This document shows positions 27,223 to 36,505 of a stretch of 64,000 bases of DNA, in pieces (within the stretch, counting starts at the first letter, position 1; each line of letters begins with the position of its first letter). Both the position numbers and the translations under genes were made by a program. The notes beneath the pieces are model-generated. The model saw only the letters and a program-made list of their open reading frames with translations. It was not told the DNA's origin and did not search any database. Source of the DNA: Micromonospora sp. NBC_00389 (lineage in GTDB: Bacteria > Actinomycetota > Actinomycetes > Mycobacteriales > Micromonosporaceae); contig NZ_CP107947.1 in NCBI RefSeq assembly GCF_036059255.1, positions 1,674,001 to 1,738,000 on the forward strand, given 5' to 3'.

Positions 27223-28473
27223 GTGCGGGTTCTTCTGGTGGGTGGTGGGGGGCGGGAGCATGCGCTCGCGCTCGGGTTGGCGGCGGATCCGGCTGTCACG
27301 GCGCTGATCGCGGCGCCTGGTAATCCGGGGATCGCCAGCGTGGCCGAGGTGCGGGCGGTCACTCCGACCGACCCGGCCGCCGTGGCCGCGCTGGCCGTGG
27401 AGACCGCGGCCGACCTGGTGGTGATCGGGCCGGAGGCGCCGCTGGTCGCCGGCGTCGCCGACGCGGTACGCGCCAAGGGCATCGCCGTGTTCGGCCCCTC
27501 GGCCGAGGCCGCCCGGCTGGAAGGGTCCAAGGCGTTCGCCAAGGACGTGATGACCGCCGCCAACGTGCCGACCGCCCGGGCGTACGCCTGCACGGACGAG
27601 GAGAGCACCGCGCGGGCGCTGGATGAGTTCGGCGCGCCGTACGTGGTGAAGGACGACGGGCTCGCCGCCGGTAAGGGCGTGGTGGTCACCGACGACCGGT
27701 CCGCCGCGTTGGCGCATGCGCGGGAGTGTGGCCGGGTCGTGGTCGAGGAGTTTCTCGACGGCCCGGAGGTCAGCCTGTTCGTGGTCACCGACGGCGAGGC
27801 GGCGCTGCCACTGCTGCCCGCACAGGACTTCAAGCGGATCGGCGATGGCGACACCGGCCCGAACACCGGCGGGATGGGCGCGTACGCACCGCTGCCCTGG
27901 GCCCCGCCCGGCCTGGTCGACGAGGTCATGCGCGACGTGGTCCACCCCACCCTGGCCGAGATGCACCGCCGGGGCACGCCGTTCGCCGGCCTGCTCTACG
28001 TCGGGCTCGCGATGACCGCCGCCGGCCCCCGCGTGATCGAGTTCAACGCCCGCTTCGGTGATCCGGAGACCCAGGTGGTGCTCGCACTGCTGGAAACCCC
28101 GCTGGGCGGGCTGCTGCACGCGGCGGCCACCGGCACGCTGGCGGAGCATCCGCCGCTGCGCTGGCAGCCCGGCGCCGCGGTCACCGTGGTGCTCGCCGCG
28201 CAGGACTATCCGACCGCACCGCGCACCGGCGACGTGATCACCGGCGCGGACCGGCCGGGCATCATCCACGCCGGCACCGCCCGCCGGGCCAGCGACGGCG
28301 CGTTGCTCTCCGCCGGCGGCCGGGTGCTCTGCGGTACGGCCACCGGCGCCGACCTGGCAGCCGCCCGGACCGCCGCGTACGCGCTGGTGGACGGGGTGGA
28401 GCTGGCCGGCTCGCAGCACCGCACCGACATCGCCGCCGCCGCGGTCGACGGCCGGATCACGATTCCCGGCTGA
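27223..28473 (+). CDS. purD: Phosphoribosylamine-glycine ligase
   Basis: A 416-residue ATP-grasp enzyme that joins glycine to phosphoribosylamine in purine synthesis. Seen: [14 protein letters not shown] at the N-terminus, [38 protein letters not shown] (ATP-grasp lysine loop), [30 protein letters not shown], and [12 protein letters not shown] (metal-binding). The start GTG at 27223 is placed so that the protein begins with the standard [14 protein letters not shown] is 10 bases upstream. It lies alone, apart from purSQL and purF/M in this window, as is usual in actinobacteria. Confidence 0.96.
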   Translation: MRVLLVGGGGREHALALGLAADPAVTALIAAPGNPGIASVAEVRAVTPTDPAAVAALAVETAADLVVIGPEAPLVAGVADAVRAKGIAVFGPSAEAARLEGSKAFAKDVMTAANVPTARAYACTDEESTARALDEFGAPYVVKDDGLAAGKGVVVTDDRSAALAHARECGRVVVEEFLDGPEVSLFVVTDGEAALPLLPAQDFKRIGDGDTGPNTGGMGAYAPLPWAPPGLVDEVMRDVVHPTLAEMHRRGTPFAGLLYVGLAMTAAGPRVIEFNARFGDPETQVVLALLETPLGGLLHAAATGTLAEHPPLRWQPGAAVTVVLAAQDYPTAPRTGDVITGADRPGIIHAGTARRASDGALLSAGGRVLCGTATGADLAAARTAAYALVDGVELAGSQHRTDIAAAAVDGRITIPG

Positions 28474-28530
28474 ACCCGGGCAACCCCCGGCCGCCTAACC
28501 GCCGTTTGACCGGTGAGGTGAGGGGGTGGG

Positions 28531-29193
28531 TTGCCGGCCGACGTCGAGGGCTACCGCGACTATGTCGCTGCGCGCAACCGCCGCCTGGGCGAGAGTGTCG
28601 CCTTCCCGGCGACCGTCCTGGCGGTGGCTGTGTTCCTGTCCCTCGCCGCCTAGCTGGTGGAGGCGGAAGCGTCGGCGATCGGCTGGATCGCCGCCGCGCT
28701 GCCGGCGCTGGGCTTCCTGACGATGGTGAAGATCGCCCTCGGCCGCGCCGACCCCGCCCCACCCGAGCGCACCGCCCGGCCCACGCGGGTCGCCCCAGGA
28801 CCGCCGCTGATCGTCGAGGCCGGGGTCCCGGACACCCGCGAGCCGGTCCCCGCACCGCCACTGCCGGTCCCCGCGAACACCGCCCCGGTCCGGGACTTCA
28901 CCACCGCAGTCCCCGCCCCGGCGGACCAGGACCCGGCGGTCCCGGACCGACGGGCCCACGACCCGACTGTCCGGGACCGGGGTCCGGAGATCGCCGCGCT
29001 GGTCCCGGCCGCCCGGACCGCCGCCCGCACCCTGACCGCCGAGGGGACACCGCTGTCCCGCAAGGCCCTCGCCCAACAGTTGCGCGCGGACGGACGCCAA
29101 CTGTCCAACGCCACCGCCTCCACGCTCGTGCGCGTTCTGCGCGCCGAGACCACCCCACCCGCGCCGGACCTGTCACACCGGGAGGCGGCGTGA
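28531..29193 (+). pseudogene. SpdB/DUF2637-like transfer protein, 5' truncated with an in-frame stop
   Basis: The reading frame from about 28531 encodes EGYRDYVAARNRRL and a hydrophobic segment VLAVAVFLSLAA, then TAG at 28651-28653, then continues with LVEAEASAIGWIAAALPALGFLTMVK, a second helix, a Pro-rich linker and a C-terminal helical DNA-binding-like part (LSRKALAQQLRADGRQLSNATASTLV). The TAG most likely arose from CAG (Gln). The frame is also closed just upstream (TGA at 28519), so the N-terminal helices of DUF2637 proteins are missing. DUF2637/SpdB2 proteins belong to mycelial transfer modules of actinomycete integrative elements. A GTG at 28657 could allow a 178-residue remnant to be made. 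Confidence 0.55.
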
Positions 29194-29281
29194 CAGAACC
29201 ACAACCCGTCACTTCTGTCAGACCGAGCCGTTCCCGTGAGACCAACACACGCGTCTGTCAGGAAACCCGCCTCCTGACAGA
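29191..29281. repeat. Cluster of TGACAGA/TCTGTCA repeats forming two hairpins
   Basis: TGACAGAA (29191-29198) pairs with TTCTGTCA (29213-29220), and TCTGTCAGGA (29254-29263) pairs with TCCTGACAGA (29272-29281, 8-base loop). All four carry the heptamer TGACAGA. They lie in the junction between two decayed transfer/replication genes of an integrative element, so they may be old operators or replication sites. Confidence 0.6.
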
Positions 29282-29396
29282 ACCTGACTCGACCTGGCAC
29301 AGCGACCACCAGCCCGCCCGCCCGCGGCAGGGCGACCAGTGCACGCCTCGCCATCCATCCCGCATTCCGATCCTCGAAGGAGCAACAAGCATGCTG

Positions 29397-29659
29397 ACCC
29401 AGCTCAGCGGCCCCCCACCCGCGCCACCAGGGCCGTCGCCAACGTGAGGCGCACAACCTTCCACGCCATCGTTTCAGTGGACCCGGTGTCGCCGGCCGTG
29501 TCGACGTCGGTGTCGATGCCCGTTGCACCGTCCGTCTTGATACTGACCCCCGAACTAACCCCCGGCACTCGCTCACAGCCCAGGTCAACCCGACTCTCAT
29601 CGCTCCTGATCGGCTCCAGACACACCCTCATGTGTGGGGTGTCCCCCCAGGGGCCGCCC
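29397..29659 (+). other. Non-coding remnant before the replication-relaxation pseudogene
   Basis: GAAGGAG at about 29378 precedes ATG at 29391, which opens an 18-codon ORF (MLTQLSGPPPAPPGPSPT). In complete elements of this type a TraB/FtsK-like gene usually sits at this position, so this may be the start of a deleted gene. The rest of the stretch has no supported gene. Confidence 0.3.
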
Positions 29660-30597
29660 ATGCGTAAACCGCTACCGGCTGCGGACCCGCTGCTGCGTCT
29701 ACAGGCCAGCATCACCGCCCGCGACGACCGCCTCCTCGGCTGGCTCTACGACCATGGAGTCCTCACCACCGATCAGATCGGCGCCGCACTGTTCCCGTCC
29801 CTGGACTTCGCCCAACGCCGACTACGCCGCCTCACCGTCCTGCGGGCGACAGACCGGTTTCGACCCAACCGGGCCTACGGCGGCTCCTACCCGTACCACT
29901 AGTCCTGGACCAACTCGGCTACGGACACGTCCGCGCCCAACGTGGCCTTGGTCCACCCCGCCGGGACCAGGCCCGCCGCCGCAAGCAATCCCTCACCGGC
30001 CGGCCGGACCTGCCGCACCTGCTCGGCGGCAACCAGGTCTTCATTGACCTCGCCGCCCACGCCCGCACCGACCCCGACACGGCCCTGGACCGGTGGCAGC
30101 CCGCGTCCGCCTTCCACGAGCCCGGGGTGTTCTACCGCAGAGGCAGCAACCCGGGAAATTTGGTCCACGGACCGAGCGGGCTGACTCGCCCGGACGGTGC
30201 CGGGGTGTGGATCGAGCACGGACGGTCCGTGCCGTTCTTCCTCGAGTACGACACAGGCCGCGAACGCCTCGACATCCTCACCGAGAAAATTGCCAAGTAC
30301 GAACGGCTCTTCGCCTTGAGCACATGGACGTGGCCAGTGCTGTTCCACCTACCCTCCGCCCGCCGTGAGGCGAACCTGCACCACCGCCTCGCCGGCACCG
30401 GCCTGGACGCGGTCATCGCCACCACTACCACCGAGCTGCGCCTCGCACTCGGCGCCAGCCCCGCCGAGCAGGTTTGGCAACTGACCGGCGGCAGCACCGG
30501 CCGCCACCGCCTCATCGACGTGCCCTACAGCGACACCCACCACGACGACGAGTTCCCGACCCGCACCGCGCCCCGCACGAGCGTGCGGGCAGCCTGA
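29660..30597 (+). pseudogene. Replication-relaxation family protein, single-base frameshift
   Basis: The first frame (ATG at 29660, after AGGGGCC) encodes DPLLRLQASITARDDRLLGWLYDHGVLTTDQIGAALF... NRAYGGSYPYH, then stops at TAG 29900-29902. From 29902 the next frame continues without a break (VLDQLGYGHVRAQRGLG...) through WIEHGRSVPFFLEYDTGRERLD to SVRAA at 30597. Restoring one base in TA-GTC joins the two halves into one winged-helix replication-relaxation protein (PF13814 type) of about 312 residues. These proteins are part of pSAM2-like integrative elements. The gene is therefore broken by a 1-base deletion, unless it is a sequencing error. Confidence 0.75.
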
Positions 30598-31050
30598 TGA
30601 CCCAGGCCAGGTGGGGCGTCACGCGGCCTGCGAGGCCGACACGCCCGCCCCCACACCGCCCCCTAGGCGCGGCCGTCGACCGCCGTACGGCCCTACCGGG
30701 CGAGACAAGGGCGCGGGCGGCACACAGCCAGCGCCAAATATCGGCGACCACGCCGGTACTCACCCATCTGTCAGCACGGCGCTCCGGTGACAGGCCAGCG
30801 ATCCAACCGCGCACTCACACCAGCCACCCGCGACGTGACAGATCGCGTGAGTGGCGACCCCGTTCGCTTCCGCAGCCACCGGAGGTACCCTCCGCGGCCC
30901 TCGCCCCTGTCGTCGGTCCATCGCTGTCTGAGCGAGCGGCACGACCTGGCGATCAACCCTGATGCCAGTTCCCACGAGAAGGAGTTGCCGATGACCCGAT
31001 ACCTCGACCTCACGCCATGAGCCGTCCTGGGAGGGACATGGCCACACGCC
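30598..31050 (+). other. Gene-free stretch in the element relic
   Basis: No supported gene is seen over 450 bases. A 9-codon ORF (ATG at 30991, MTRYLDLTP) has a good ribosome site, AGAAGGAG, and could be the truncated start of a lost element gene. Overlapping ORFs in this stretch lack coding character. Confidence 0.4.
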
Positions 31051-31326
31051 GTGACCAGCGATCACGCGCGAACACAACACACCCGTCGCCGGCGGCCAGC
31101 GTCACGAGGACATCCGCCGACGAGCCCGGGCCGCGCACCCCGACACCGAGCCCTCACCCCAGTCAGGGACGCTGTCGATGGCCACTACCTGACCGACCCC
31201 GAGACCGAAGACGAAATCCAAGCCCTCGCCGCCGAAGCCGGCCTACCCGACATCGACCAAGCCGCCAAGCTCGCCCGACTCCTGCGCTTGCACCACCAGC
31301 CCGCCGCCCCACCACACGCCGCTTGA
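31051..31326 (+). CDS. Small hypothetical protein in the element relic
   Basis: A 91-residue ORF starting at GTG. The first 40 residues are Arg/Pro-rich and of doubtful coding quality. The last 50 (DAVDGHYLTDPETEDEIQALAAEAGLPDIDQAAKLARLL) look like genuine helical protein. It ends just before a 12-bp perfect hairpin. The true start may be further in, for example near residue 42. Function unknown. Confidence 0.4.
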   Translation: MTSDHARTQHTRRRRPASRGHPPTSPGRAPRHRALTPVRDAVDGHYLTDPETEDEIQALAAEAGLPDIDQAAKLARLLRLHHQPAAPPHAA

Positions 31327-31327
31327 C

Positions 31328-31355
31328 CTGCGCCCGCCCCGCTGGGCGGGCGCAG
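31328..31355 (+). terminator. Terminator after the small hypothetical gene
   Basis: CTGCGCCCGCCC and GGGCGGGCGCAG form a perfect 12-bp stem with a 4-base loop, 2 bases past the stop at 31326. Confidence 0.7.
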
Positions 31356-31379
31356 CCGCTGCTACCGCCAGCCCGAACT

Positions 31380-31503
31380 CGGCAGGCAGGGCGGACTGGA
31401 ATTACACCCTCGCCGAGGTCTACTTCGCCGTGCACGCCTCGGTGACATCCTGCAGGAGCTGGTCGAGCTGGCGCGGGCACCGGGCCTGACCCTCTACCCC
31501 TGA
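31380..31503 (+). pseudogene. Possible frameshifted gene fragment
   Basis: One frame reads DWNYTLAEVYFAVHA and a shifted frame continues RLGDILQELVELARAPGL-TLYP before TGA at 31501-31503. Both pieces have protein-like composition, and together they suggest the C-terminal end of a lost gene with a frameshift near 31440. No family is recognised. Confidence 0.25.
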
Positions 31504-31511
31504 TTGGTCGG

Positions 31512-33074
31512 TCAGCTGTAGTAGCGGCGTAGTTCGCGGCTGAGCACCTTGCCGGTGGCGTTGCGGGGCAGGAACTTCACGAAGACCACGTCCCGCGGGA
31601 CGGAGAAGCGGGCCAGGTAGTGCCGGACGTACTCGCGGACCGCCTCGGGATCGAGCGTCTCGCCGGGGTGCAGGGCGAGGAACGCGGCCAGCCGCTGGCC
31701 GTACTCGGGGTCGGGTACGCCGATCACGGCCGCCTCGCGTACCTGCGGCAGTCGGGCGAGCAGGTCCTCCACTTCGGACGGGAAGACGTTCTCGCCGCCG
31801 GAGACGATCATGTCGTCGGCCCGGCCGTCGACGAAGAGCAGCCCGTCGGCGTTGAGTCGCCCGAGGTCGCCGGTGTCGAGCAGTCCGTCCCGGATCTCCC
31901 GGCTGCTACCGGAGGTGTAGCCCTCGAAGAGCATCTCGTTGCCGACGAAGATCCGCCCGACCCGGCCGTCGGGAACCGGCTTGCCGGCGTCGTCGAGCAT
32001 CTGCAGGCGGGTGCCGTGCGGCGGCCGGCCGGCCGTGGTGGGCGCCTGGCGCAGGTCCTCCGGACCGGCGATGGAGGCCCAGGAGACCTCGGTGGAGCCG
32101 TAGAGGTTGTACAGGACGTCCCCGTAGACGTCCATGAACTTCGGTGCCAGCCCGCCGGGTAGGGCCGATCCGCTGATCGCGACGACCTTGAGTGGGGGGC
32201 GCGGGTCTGGTGGGGGCACTTCCAGCAGCCGCTGCACCATCACCGGTACGGCGAACAGTGCGTCGCACTGGTGTGCCACCAGGGCGGCGAGCGTGGCGGC
32301 CGGGTCGAAGCGGCGGTGCAGCACGATGGTGGCCCGCAGGGCGAAGCAGACCTGGAGGGCGGCGAACCCCCAGGTGTGGAAGATCGGTGCCGCGATCATC
32401 ACCCGGTCGCGGGTGTGCAGTGGGATCCGGTCGATGATGGACACCAGCGGGCCGAAGCCGTTCGGCGTGGGGCGGCGGGCCCCCTTCGGCGCACCGGTGG
32501 TGCCCGAGGTGAGCACGATGATGCGGCCGTCCCGCTCCGGCGGGCGCAGCTCGCCCGGCAGTGCCCCGGCCACCATCTCCTCGCGGGCGCGTTCGTCGAG
32601 GCGCGACAGCTCGGTGGGGAGGCCGATGACCCGCTCGGCGAACTCGTCGTCGTGCACCAGCAGCCGGAGCTGCTGCTCTTCGGCGACGGTGGCCAGTTGG
32701 GCCGCGGAGAGCCCGGTGTTGACCAGGACCGAGTCGACGCCGAGCAGGGTGGCCGCGACGATCGTCTCGATCAGCCCGTGGTGGTTGCGGCAGAGCACGC
32801 CGATCCGGTCGCCGGCCTGTACGCCGAGGCCCGCTCGCATCGACCGGGCCATCCGTTCTGCCCGGTCGAGCAGGTCCTGATAGGTCAGCTCGACGCCGTC
32901 CTCGTCGATGATCGCCGGTCGGCCGGGGTCCCGGGCGGCTGCCTGGCGTAGCTCGCCGGCCAGGCTCCATCCCCACGTGCGCAAAGCGTTGAGCTGCGAG
33001 GCGACCCGGATCGGCCGGCCGGGGGTGAGCAGCCCTCGACGGGTCAGCGTGGCAATGACGAACGGCAGGTCCAT
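31512..33074 (-). CDS. Acyl-CoA synthetase (AMP-forming), FadD-like
   Basis: A 520-residue ANL-superfamily enzyme. Seen: P-loop IVLTSGTTGAPKGARR, AAPIFHTWGFAALQV, LYGSTEVSWASI (substrate-site motif), LLDTGDLGRLNADGLLFVDGRADDMIVSGGENVFPSEVE (hinge and adenylation motifs) and the catalytic lysine in LPRNATGKVLSREL. It activates a carboxylic acid to an acyl-CoA. The start at 33074 is chosen for AAGGAGG just upstream. It is on the same strand as, and downstream of, an acyl-CoA dehydrogenase and an SCP2 protein, forming a probable fatty-acyl or sterol side-chain degradation unit. Confidence 0.92.
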   Translation of the reverse strand: MDLPFVIATLTRRGLLTPGRPIRVASQLNALRTWGWSLAGELRQAAARDPGRPAIIDEDGVELTYQDLLDRAERMARSMRAGLGVQAGDRIGVLCRNHHGLIETIVAATLLGVDSVLVNTGLSAAQLATVAEEQQLRLLVHDDEFAERVIGLPTELSRLDERAREEMVAGALPGELRPPERDGRIIVLTSGTTGAPKGARRPTPNGFGPLVSIIDRIPLHTRDRVMIAAPIFHTWGFAALQVCFALRATIVLHRRFDPAATLAALVAHQCDALFAVPVMVQRLLEVPPPDPRPPLKVVAISGSALPGGLAPKFMDVYGDVLYNLYGSTEVSWASIAGPEDLRQAPTTAGRPPHGTRLQMLDDAGKPVPDGRVGRIFVGNEMLFEGYTSGSSREIRDGLLDTGDLGRLNADGLLFVDGRADDMIVSGGENVFPSEVEDLLARLPQVREAAVIGVPDPEYGQRLAAFLALHPGETLDPEAVREYVRHYLARFSVPRDVVFVKFLPRNATGKVLSRELRRYYS

Positions 33075-33291
33075 GCCGCAGACCTCCTTGGGGGGTGCGC
33101 GGACGGGGCAAGGGACCCCCCGTCCGTCAGGGCGTCTTCCTTGATCATGCACTGGGCTCGGCACCCTGCCCAGCCGGCGGCGGCGCGGGGTGACGAAGAC
33201 GGCACGGATCGTGGGATCAGGGGCGGTGGGTAGGGGAGTACGCCGGCAAGCCCCTGGCCGGCCCCGGCGAGACGGGACCGGCCAGGGCTGG

Positions 33292-34506
33292 TCAGCGGAT
33301 CTGCATTCCGGAGATCGCCCGGGAGATCACCAGCCGCTGGATCTCGGAGGTGCCCTCGAAGATGGTGTAGATCTTCGCGTCCCGGTACCAGCGCTCCACC
33401 GGGTGGTCGCGGAGGAAGCCGGCGCCGCCGAGCAGCTGCACCGCCTTCTCGGTGACCGACACCGCCACCTCGCCGGCCTTGAGCTTGGACATCGAACCCT
33501 CGCCAGCGGTGAACGGGCGGTTGTTGCGGCCCATCCAGGAGGCCCGCCAGACCAGCAGCCGCGCCGCGTCGATCTCCATCCGCATGTCGGCCAGCGCGAA
33601 CGCGACCGCCTGGTTCTCGATGATCGGCCGTCCGAACTGGACCCGGTCCTTGGCGTACTCCAGCGCGTACTCGTAGGCGGCCCGGGCCACGCCGAGCGCC
33701 TGCGCGCCCACCGTGGGTCGGGACAGCTCGAAGGTGCGCATCGCGGCCTGCCCGCTGGCGCGCTGCCCGGAGCGGGCCCGGTCCAGGCGTTCCAGCAGGG
33801 CGTCCCGGCCGCCGAGCAGGCAGCGGCCTGGCACGCGTACCCCGTCGAGGAAGACGTCGGCGGTGTGCGACGCCCGCAGGCCCAGCTTGCGCAGCTTGCG
33901 GGTGGCGGCCAGGCCGGGGGTGCCCGGCGGTACGACGAACGCCGCCTGGCCCCGGGAACCGAGCGTGGGGTCGACCGAGGCGGTGACCACGTGCACCCCG
34001 GCGATGCCGCCGTTGGTGGCGTACGCCTTCTGCCCGGTCAGCACCCACTCGTCGGTGGCCTCGTCGTAGACCGCCCGGGTGCGCATCGCACCGACGTCGG
34101 AGCCGGCCTCCGGCTCGCTGGTGCAGAACGCGGCGACGGCCGGCGAGTCGATGTCGCCGAAGCACTGCGGCACCCACTCGACCATCTGGTCCGGAGTGCC
34201 CGCGCCGTAGATGGCGGCGACGGCGAGGGAGGTGCCGAAGATGCTCAGCCCGATGCCGGCGTCACCCCAGAAGAGTTCCTCGCTGGCGATGGGAAGGGAG
34301 AGCCCGGTCGGGTCTGCCCAGCAGGTGGCGAGGAACTCGAAGCCGTAGAGGCCGACCTTGGCGGCCTCCTGGATCACCGGCCACGGGGTGTCCTCGCGCT
34401 CGTCCCACTCGGCGGCGGCCGGGCGCACGACCTCGGCGGCGAAGCCGTGCACCCAGTCGCGCAGATCCCGCTGTTCCTCGGTCAGGTCGAGCGAGAACTC
34501 GGCCAT
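33292..34506 (-). CDS. Acyl-CoA dehydrogenase
   Basis: A 404-residue flavoprotein of the ACAD family: FSLDLTEEQRDLRDWVHGFA at the N-terminus, FCTSEPEAGSDVGAMRT (FAD/substrate loop), QKAYATNGGIAG, VQFGRPIIENQAVAFALADM, and IYTIFEGTSEIQRLVIS, which contains the catalytic Glu. It introduces a double bond at alpha-beta in an acyl-CoA and passes electrons to ETF. The SCP2-domain gene ends 1 base upstream on the same strand, so the two are translated from one message. The divergent TetR gene and its operators probably control the unit. Confidence 0.95.
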   Translation of the reverse strand: MAEFSLDLTEEQRDLRDWVHGFAAEVVRPAAAEWDEREDTPWPVIQEAAKVGLYGFEFLATCWADPTGLSLPIASEELFWGDAGIGLSIFGTSLAVAAIYGAGTPDQMVEWVPQCFGDIDSPAVAAFCTSEPEAGSDVGAMRTRAVYDEATDEWVLTGQKAYATNGGIAGVHVVTASVDPTLGSRGQAAFVVPPGTPGLAATRKLRKLGLRASHTADVFLDGVRVPGRCLLGGRDALLERLDRARSGQRASGQAAMRTFELSRPTVGAQALGVARAAYEYALEYAKDRVQFGRPIIENQAVAFALADMRMEIDAARLLVWRASWMGRNNRPFTAGEGSMSKLKAGEVAVSVTEKAVQLLGGAGFLRDHPVERWYRDAKIYTIFEGTSEIQRLVISRAISGMQIR

Positions 34507-34507
34507 C

Positions 34508-34960
34508 TCAGGCCTTGGGGATGTCGAACAGGTTGGCGATGTTGGCGGCGAGGCCGAGGTCGCCCTTCGCCTTCAGCTTGCCGGTCATGAACATCATCAC
34601 GGGGTTGGCGCCACCGGAGACGATCTTCAGGAACTCCACCGGGCCCATGGTCAGGCTCAGCTTCGGGTCGTGCTGCGGGGTCTCGTTCACGTCGCACTTG
34701 CCGTCGGCGATGACCACCTCGTAGGTGTCGCTGCCGCCGTCCGGGCGACCGGTGACGACCCAGTGGATGACCGCGTTGGTGGAGCCGGCCCGGTCCGCGC
34801 GGAACAGCGACGGCATCCGGCCGAACACCTCGCCCAGGATCTTGCCGCGCAGGTCACCGGACATCACCTGGGCGATCTTGTCGTCCGGGGTGGACTTGAC
34901 CAGCTGGGCGAACTCCTTGGGGCCGACGTTGGCGAAGGTAGCCGGGTCGAAGTCAGTCAT
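34508..34960 (-). CDS. SCP2 sterol/lipid-carrier domain protein
   Basis: A 150-residue soluble protein with the SCP2 fold: DLRGKILGEVFGRMPSLF, AVIHWVVTGRPDGGSDTYEVVI, DPKLSLTMGPVEFLKIVSGGANPVMMFMTGKLKAKGDLGLAANI. The last part is the conserved hydrophobic lipid-binding signature. It probably binds fatty acyl or sterol-like ligands for the next enzymes in the operon (acyl-CoA dehydrogenase and acyl-CoA synthetase). It is the first gene of the operon and faces the TetR regulator. Confidence 0.9.
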   Translation of the reverse strand: MTDFDPATFANVGPKEFAQLVKSTPDDKIAQVMSGDLRGKILGEVFGRMPSLFRADRAGSTNAVIHWVVTGRPDGGSDTYEVVIADGKCDVNETPQHDPKLSLTMGPVEFLKIVSGGANPVMMFMTGKLKAKGDLGLAANIANLFDIPKA

Positions 34961-34990
34961 GGGGGAAACACCTCTCGGGCCGTCCGACTT

Positions 34991-35023
34991 GGTTACTCTG
35001 GCGTAACCCTACGCACGAGTAGG
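34991..35023. promoter_or_regulatory. Two overlapping TetR operators (YTAC-N6-GTAR)
   Basis: GGTTAC-TCTGGC-GTAACC (34991-35008) and CCTAC-GCACGA-GTAGG (35008-35023) are perfect palindromes with the same 6-base centre spacing. They lie 13 bases before the tetR GTG and 31 bases before the SCP2 ATG. A third copy of the second form is at 45477-45492. Confidence 0.7.
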
Positions 35024-35035
35024 TATGCTCGCAAG

Positions 35036-35674
35036 GTGTCCACCCCTCCCGCCTTCAAGCGCCTGCCACGGGCCGTCCGTGAGCAGCAGATGCTCGACGC
35101 GGCCGTCAAGGTCTTCTCCCGGCGGGGCTTCCACGCCGCCAGCATGGACGAGATCGCGGAGGATGCCGGCATCTCCAAGCCCATGGTCTACGCGTACCTC
35201 GGCACGAAGGAGGAGCTCTTCGTCGCCTGCCTGCATCGGGAGGGCACTCGGATGATGCAGGCCATCGCCGGTGCGGCCGCCCCCGACCTGCCGGCCGACG
35301 AACGACTCTGGCGAGGGCTGAGGGCGTTCTTCGGCTTCGTCGGCGCGCACCGCGACGGTTGGGCCGTGCTCTACCGGCAGGCTCGGGGCGAGCAGCCGTT
35401 CGCCACCGAGCTGGCCACCATGCGGGCCCGGCTGGTCGAGGTGGTCGCCGGGATGCTCGATCACGCGCTGCGCGCCGAGGGCCGCGAGATCGCCGCCGTC
35501 GACCTGGAGGTCGTCGCGTACGCGCTGGTCGGCGCGACCGAGTCGCTGGCCGACTGGCTCGCGGACCACCCGGACGCCGACCCGGAGAAGACCGCCACCC
35601 GGATGATGAACGTGGCCTGGCTCGGCGCCGGCCAACTCCTGCACGGTGTCACCTGGCGCCCGCCGGCCGAATGA
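35036..35674 (+). CDS. TetR-family regulator of the acyl-CoA catabolism genes
   Basis: A 212-residue protein with an N-terminal HTH (EQQMLDAAVKVFSRRGFHAASMDEIAEDAGISKPMVYAYLGTKEELF), the classic TetR pattern, and a helical ligand domain with RLVEVVAGMLDHALRAEG. It is divergent from the SCP2-ACAD operon with two operator palindromes in between. It probably senses an acyl-CoA and represses the unit and itself. The htdX/fabG4/fadA2 region at 43-47 kb shares the operator type, so its regulon may extend there. The GTG at 35036 has AAGG nearby. Confidence 0.88.
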   Translation: MSTPPAFKRLPRAVREQQMLDAAVKVFSRRGFHAASMDEIAEDAGISKPMVYAYLGTKEELFVACLHREGTRMMQAIAGAAAPDLPADERLWRGLRAFFGFVGAHRDGWAVLYRQARGEQPFATELATMRARLVEVVAGMLDHALRAEGREIAAVDLEVVAYALVGATESLADWLADHPDADPEKTATRMMNVAWLGAGQLLHGVTWRPPAE

Positions 35675-35690
35675 CCGACCCGACCTGTCG

Positions 35691-36335
35691 TCACCGCGCC
35701 GGTGTCCGGCTCACCGGCGCGGTCGTCGACACCGACGGCCCGGAACGGCGGTGCCGGCCGAGCCAGCGGACCACCTCGACGACCAGGGTCACCGTCAGCG
35801 CGAGACCCAGACCGAGCAGCAGGCCGCGCAGCGGATCCTGCTCGAAGGCCATCCCGCCGAGGTAGCCGACCAGCGCCGAGTAGAGCCCCCACGAGCCCGC
35901 GGCGAGCGCGTCGAAGGCCAGGAAGCGTCGACGGGGATAGTGGATCGCCCCCATGGTGAGGGTGACCGCGGTCCGGCCGCCCGGCACGTAGCGGGCAACG
36001 GTGAGGATCAGACCGCCCCGGGCGGCGATTCCCCGGCGGGCACGCTCGACGGCGGCCCGGCGCCGGCCGTCGGGCGGAAGCCGGTCGAGCAGCCGGGTGC
36101 CACCACCCCGGCCGATGGCGTACGAGATGTGGTCCCCGACCAGCGCGCCGACGGCGGCCACCAGGATCACCGCGGGCAGGTACGGCGCGCCGGAGGCCGC
36201 GAACACCCCCGCGGTGATCACCGCTGTCTCGCTCGGCACCACCGGGAAGAAACCGTCGAGCACCGCGATCGTGAAGATCGCCAGGTACACCCACGGTGAG
36301 GACATCGTCTGATGTAGCAGGTCGAGCAGATCCAT
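35691..36335 (-). CDS. DedA-family membrane protein (second of three)
   Basis: A 214-residue DedA protein: WVYLAIFTIAVLDGFFPVVPSETAVI, GALVGDHISYAIGRGGG, the conserved arginine segment LILTVARYVPGGRTAVTLTMG, and YPRRRFLAFDALAAGSW. The ATG at 36335 aligns with the start of its paralogue at 38329-38958; a start at 36371 would add 12 residues. The sequences of the two are closely related, and they flank a two-component system, which suggests a local duplication. Probably an undecaprenyl-phosphate-type lipid transporter. Confidence 0.88.
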   Translation of the reverse strand: MDLLDLLHQTMSSPWVYLAIFTIAVLDGFFPVVPSETAVITAGVFAASGAPYLPAVILVAAVGALVGDHISYAIGRGGGTRLLDRLPPDGRRRAAVERARRGIAARGGLILTVARYVPGGRTAVTLTMGAIHYPRRRFLAFDALAAGSWGLYSALVGYLGGMAFEQDPLRGLLLGLGLALTVTLVVEVVRWLGRHRRSGPSVSTTAPVSRTPAR

Positions 36336-36505
36336 GATCTCGATGCTGGTGCCGGCGACGGCTCCCGCCATCGGCCAGTGGTCAGCCGGGCGACATCACT
36401 TAGGTAGCGTCCGGCCCGGACGGCGGGTAGGGGTCTTCCCCCACCGCACCCGGGTCTGTCGGGCGCGGGCGGCCCGACCCGCCGGTGGAGCCCTACGCTC
36501 GCTGC

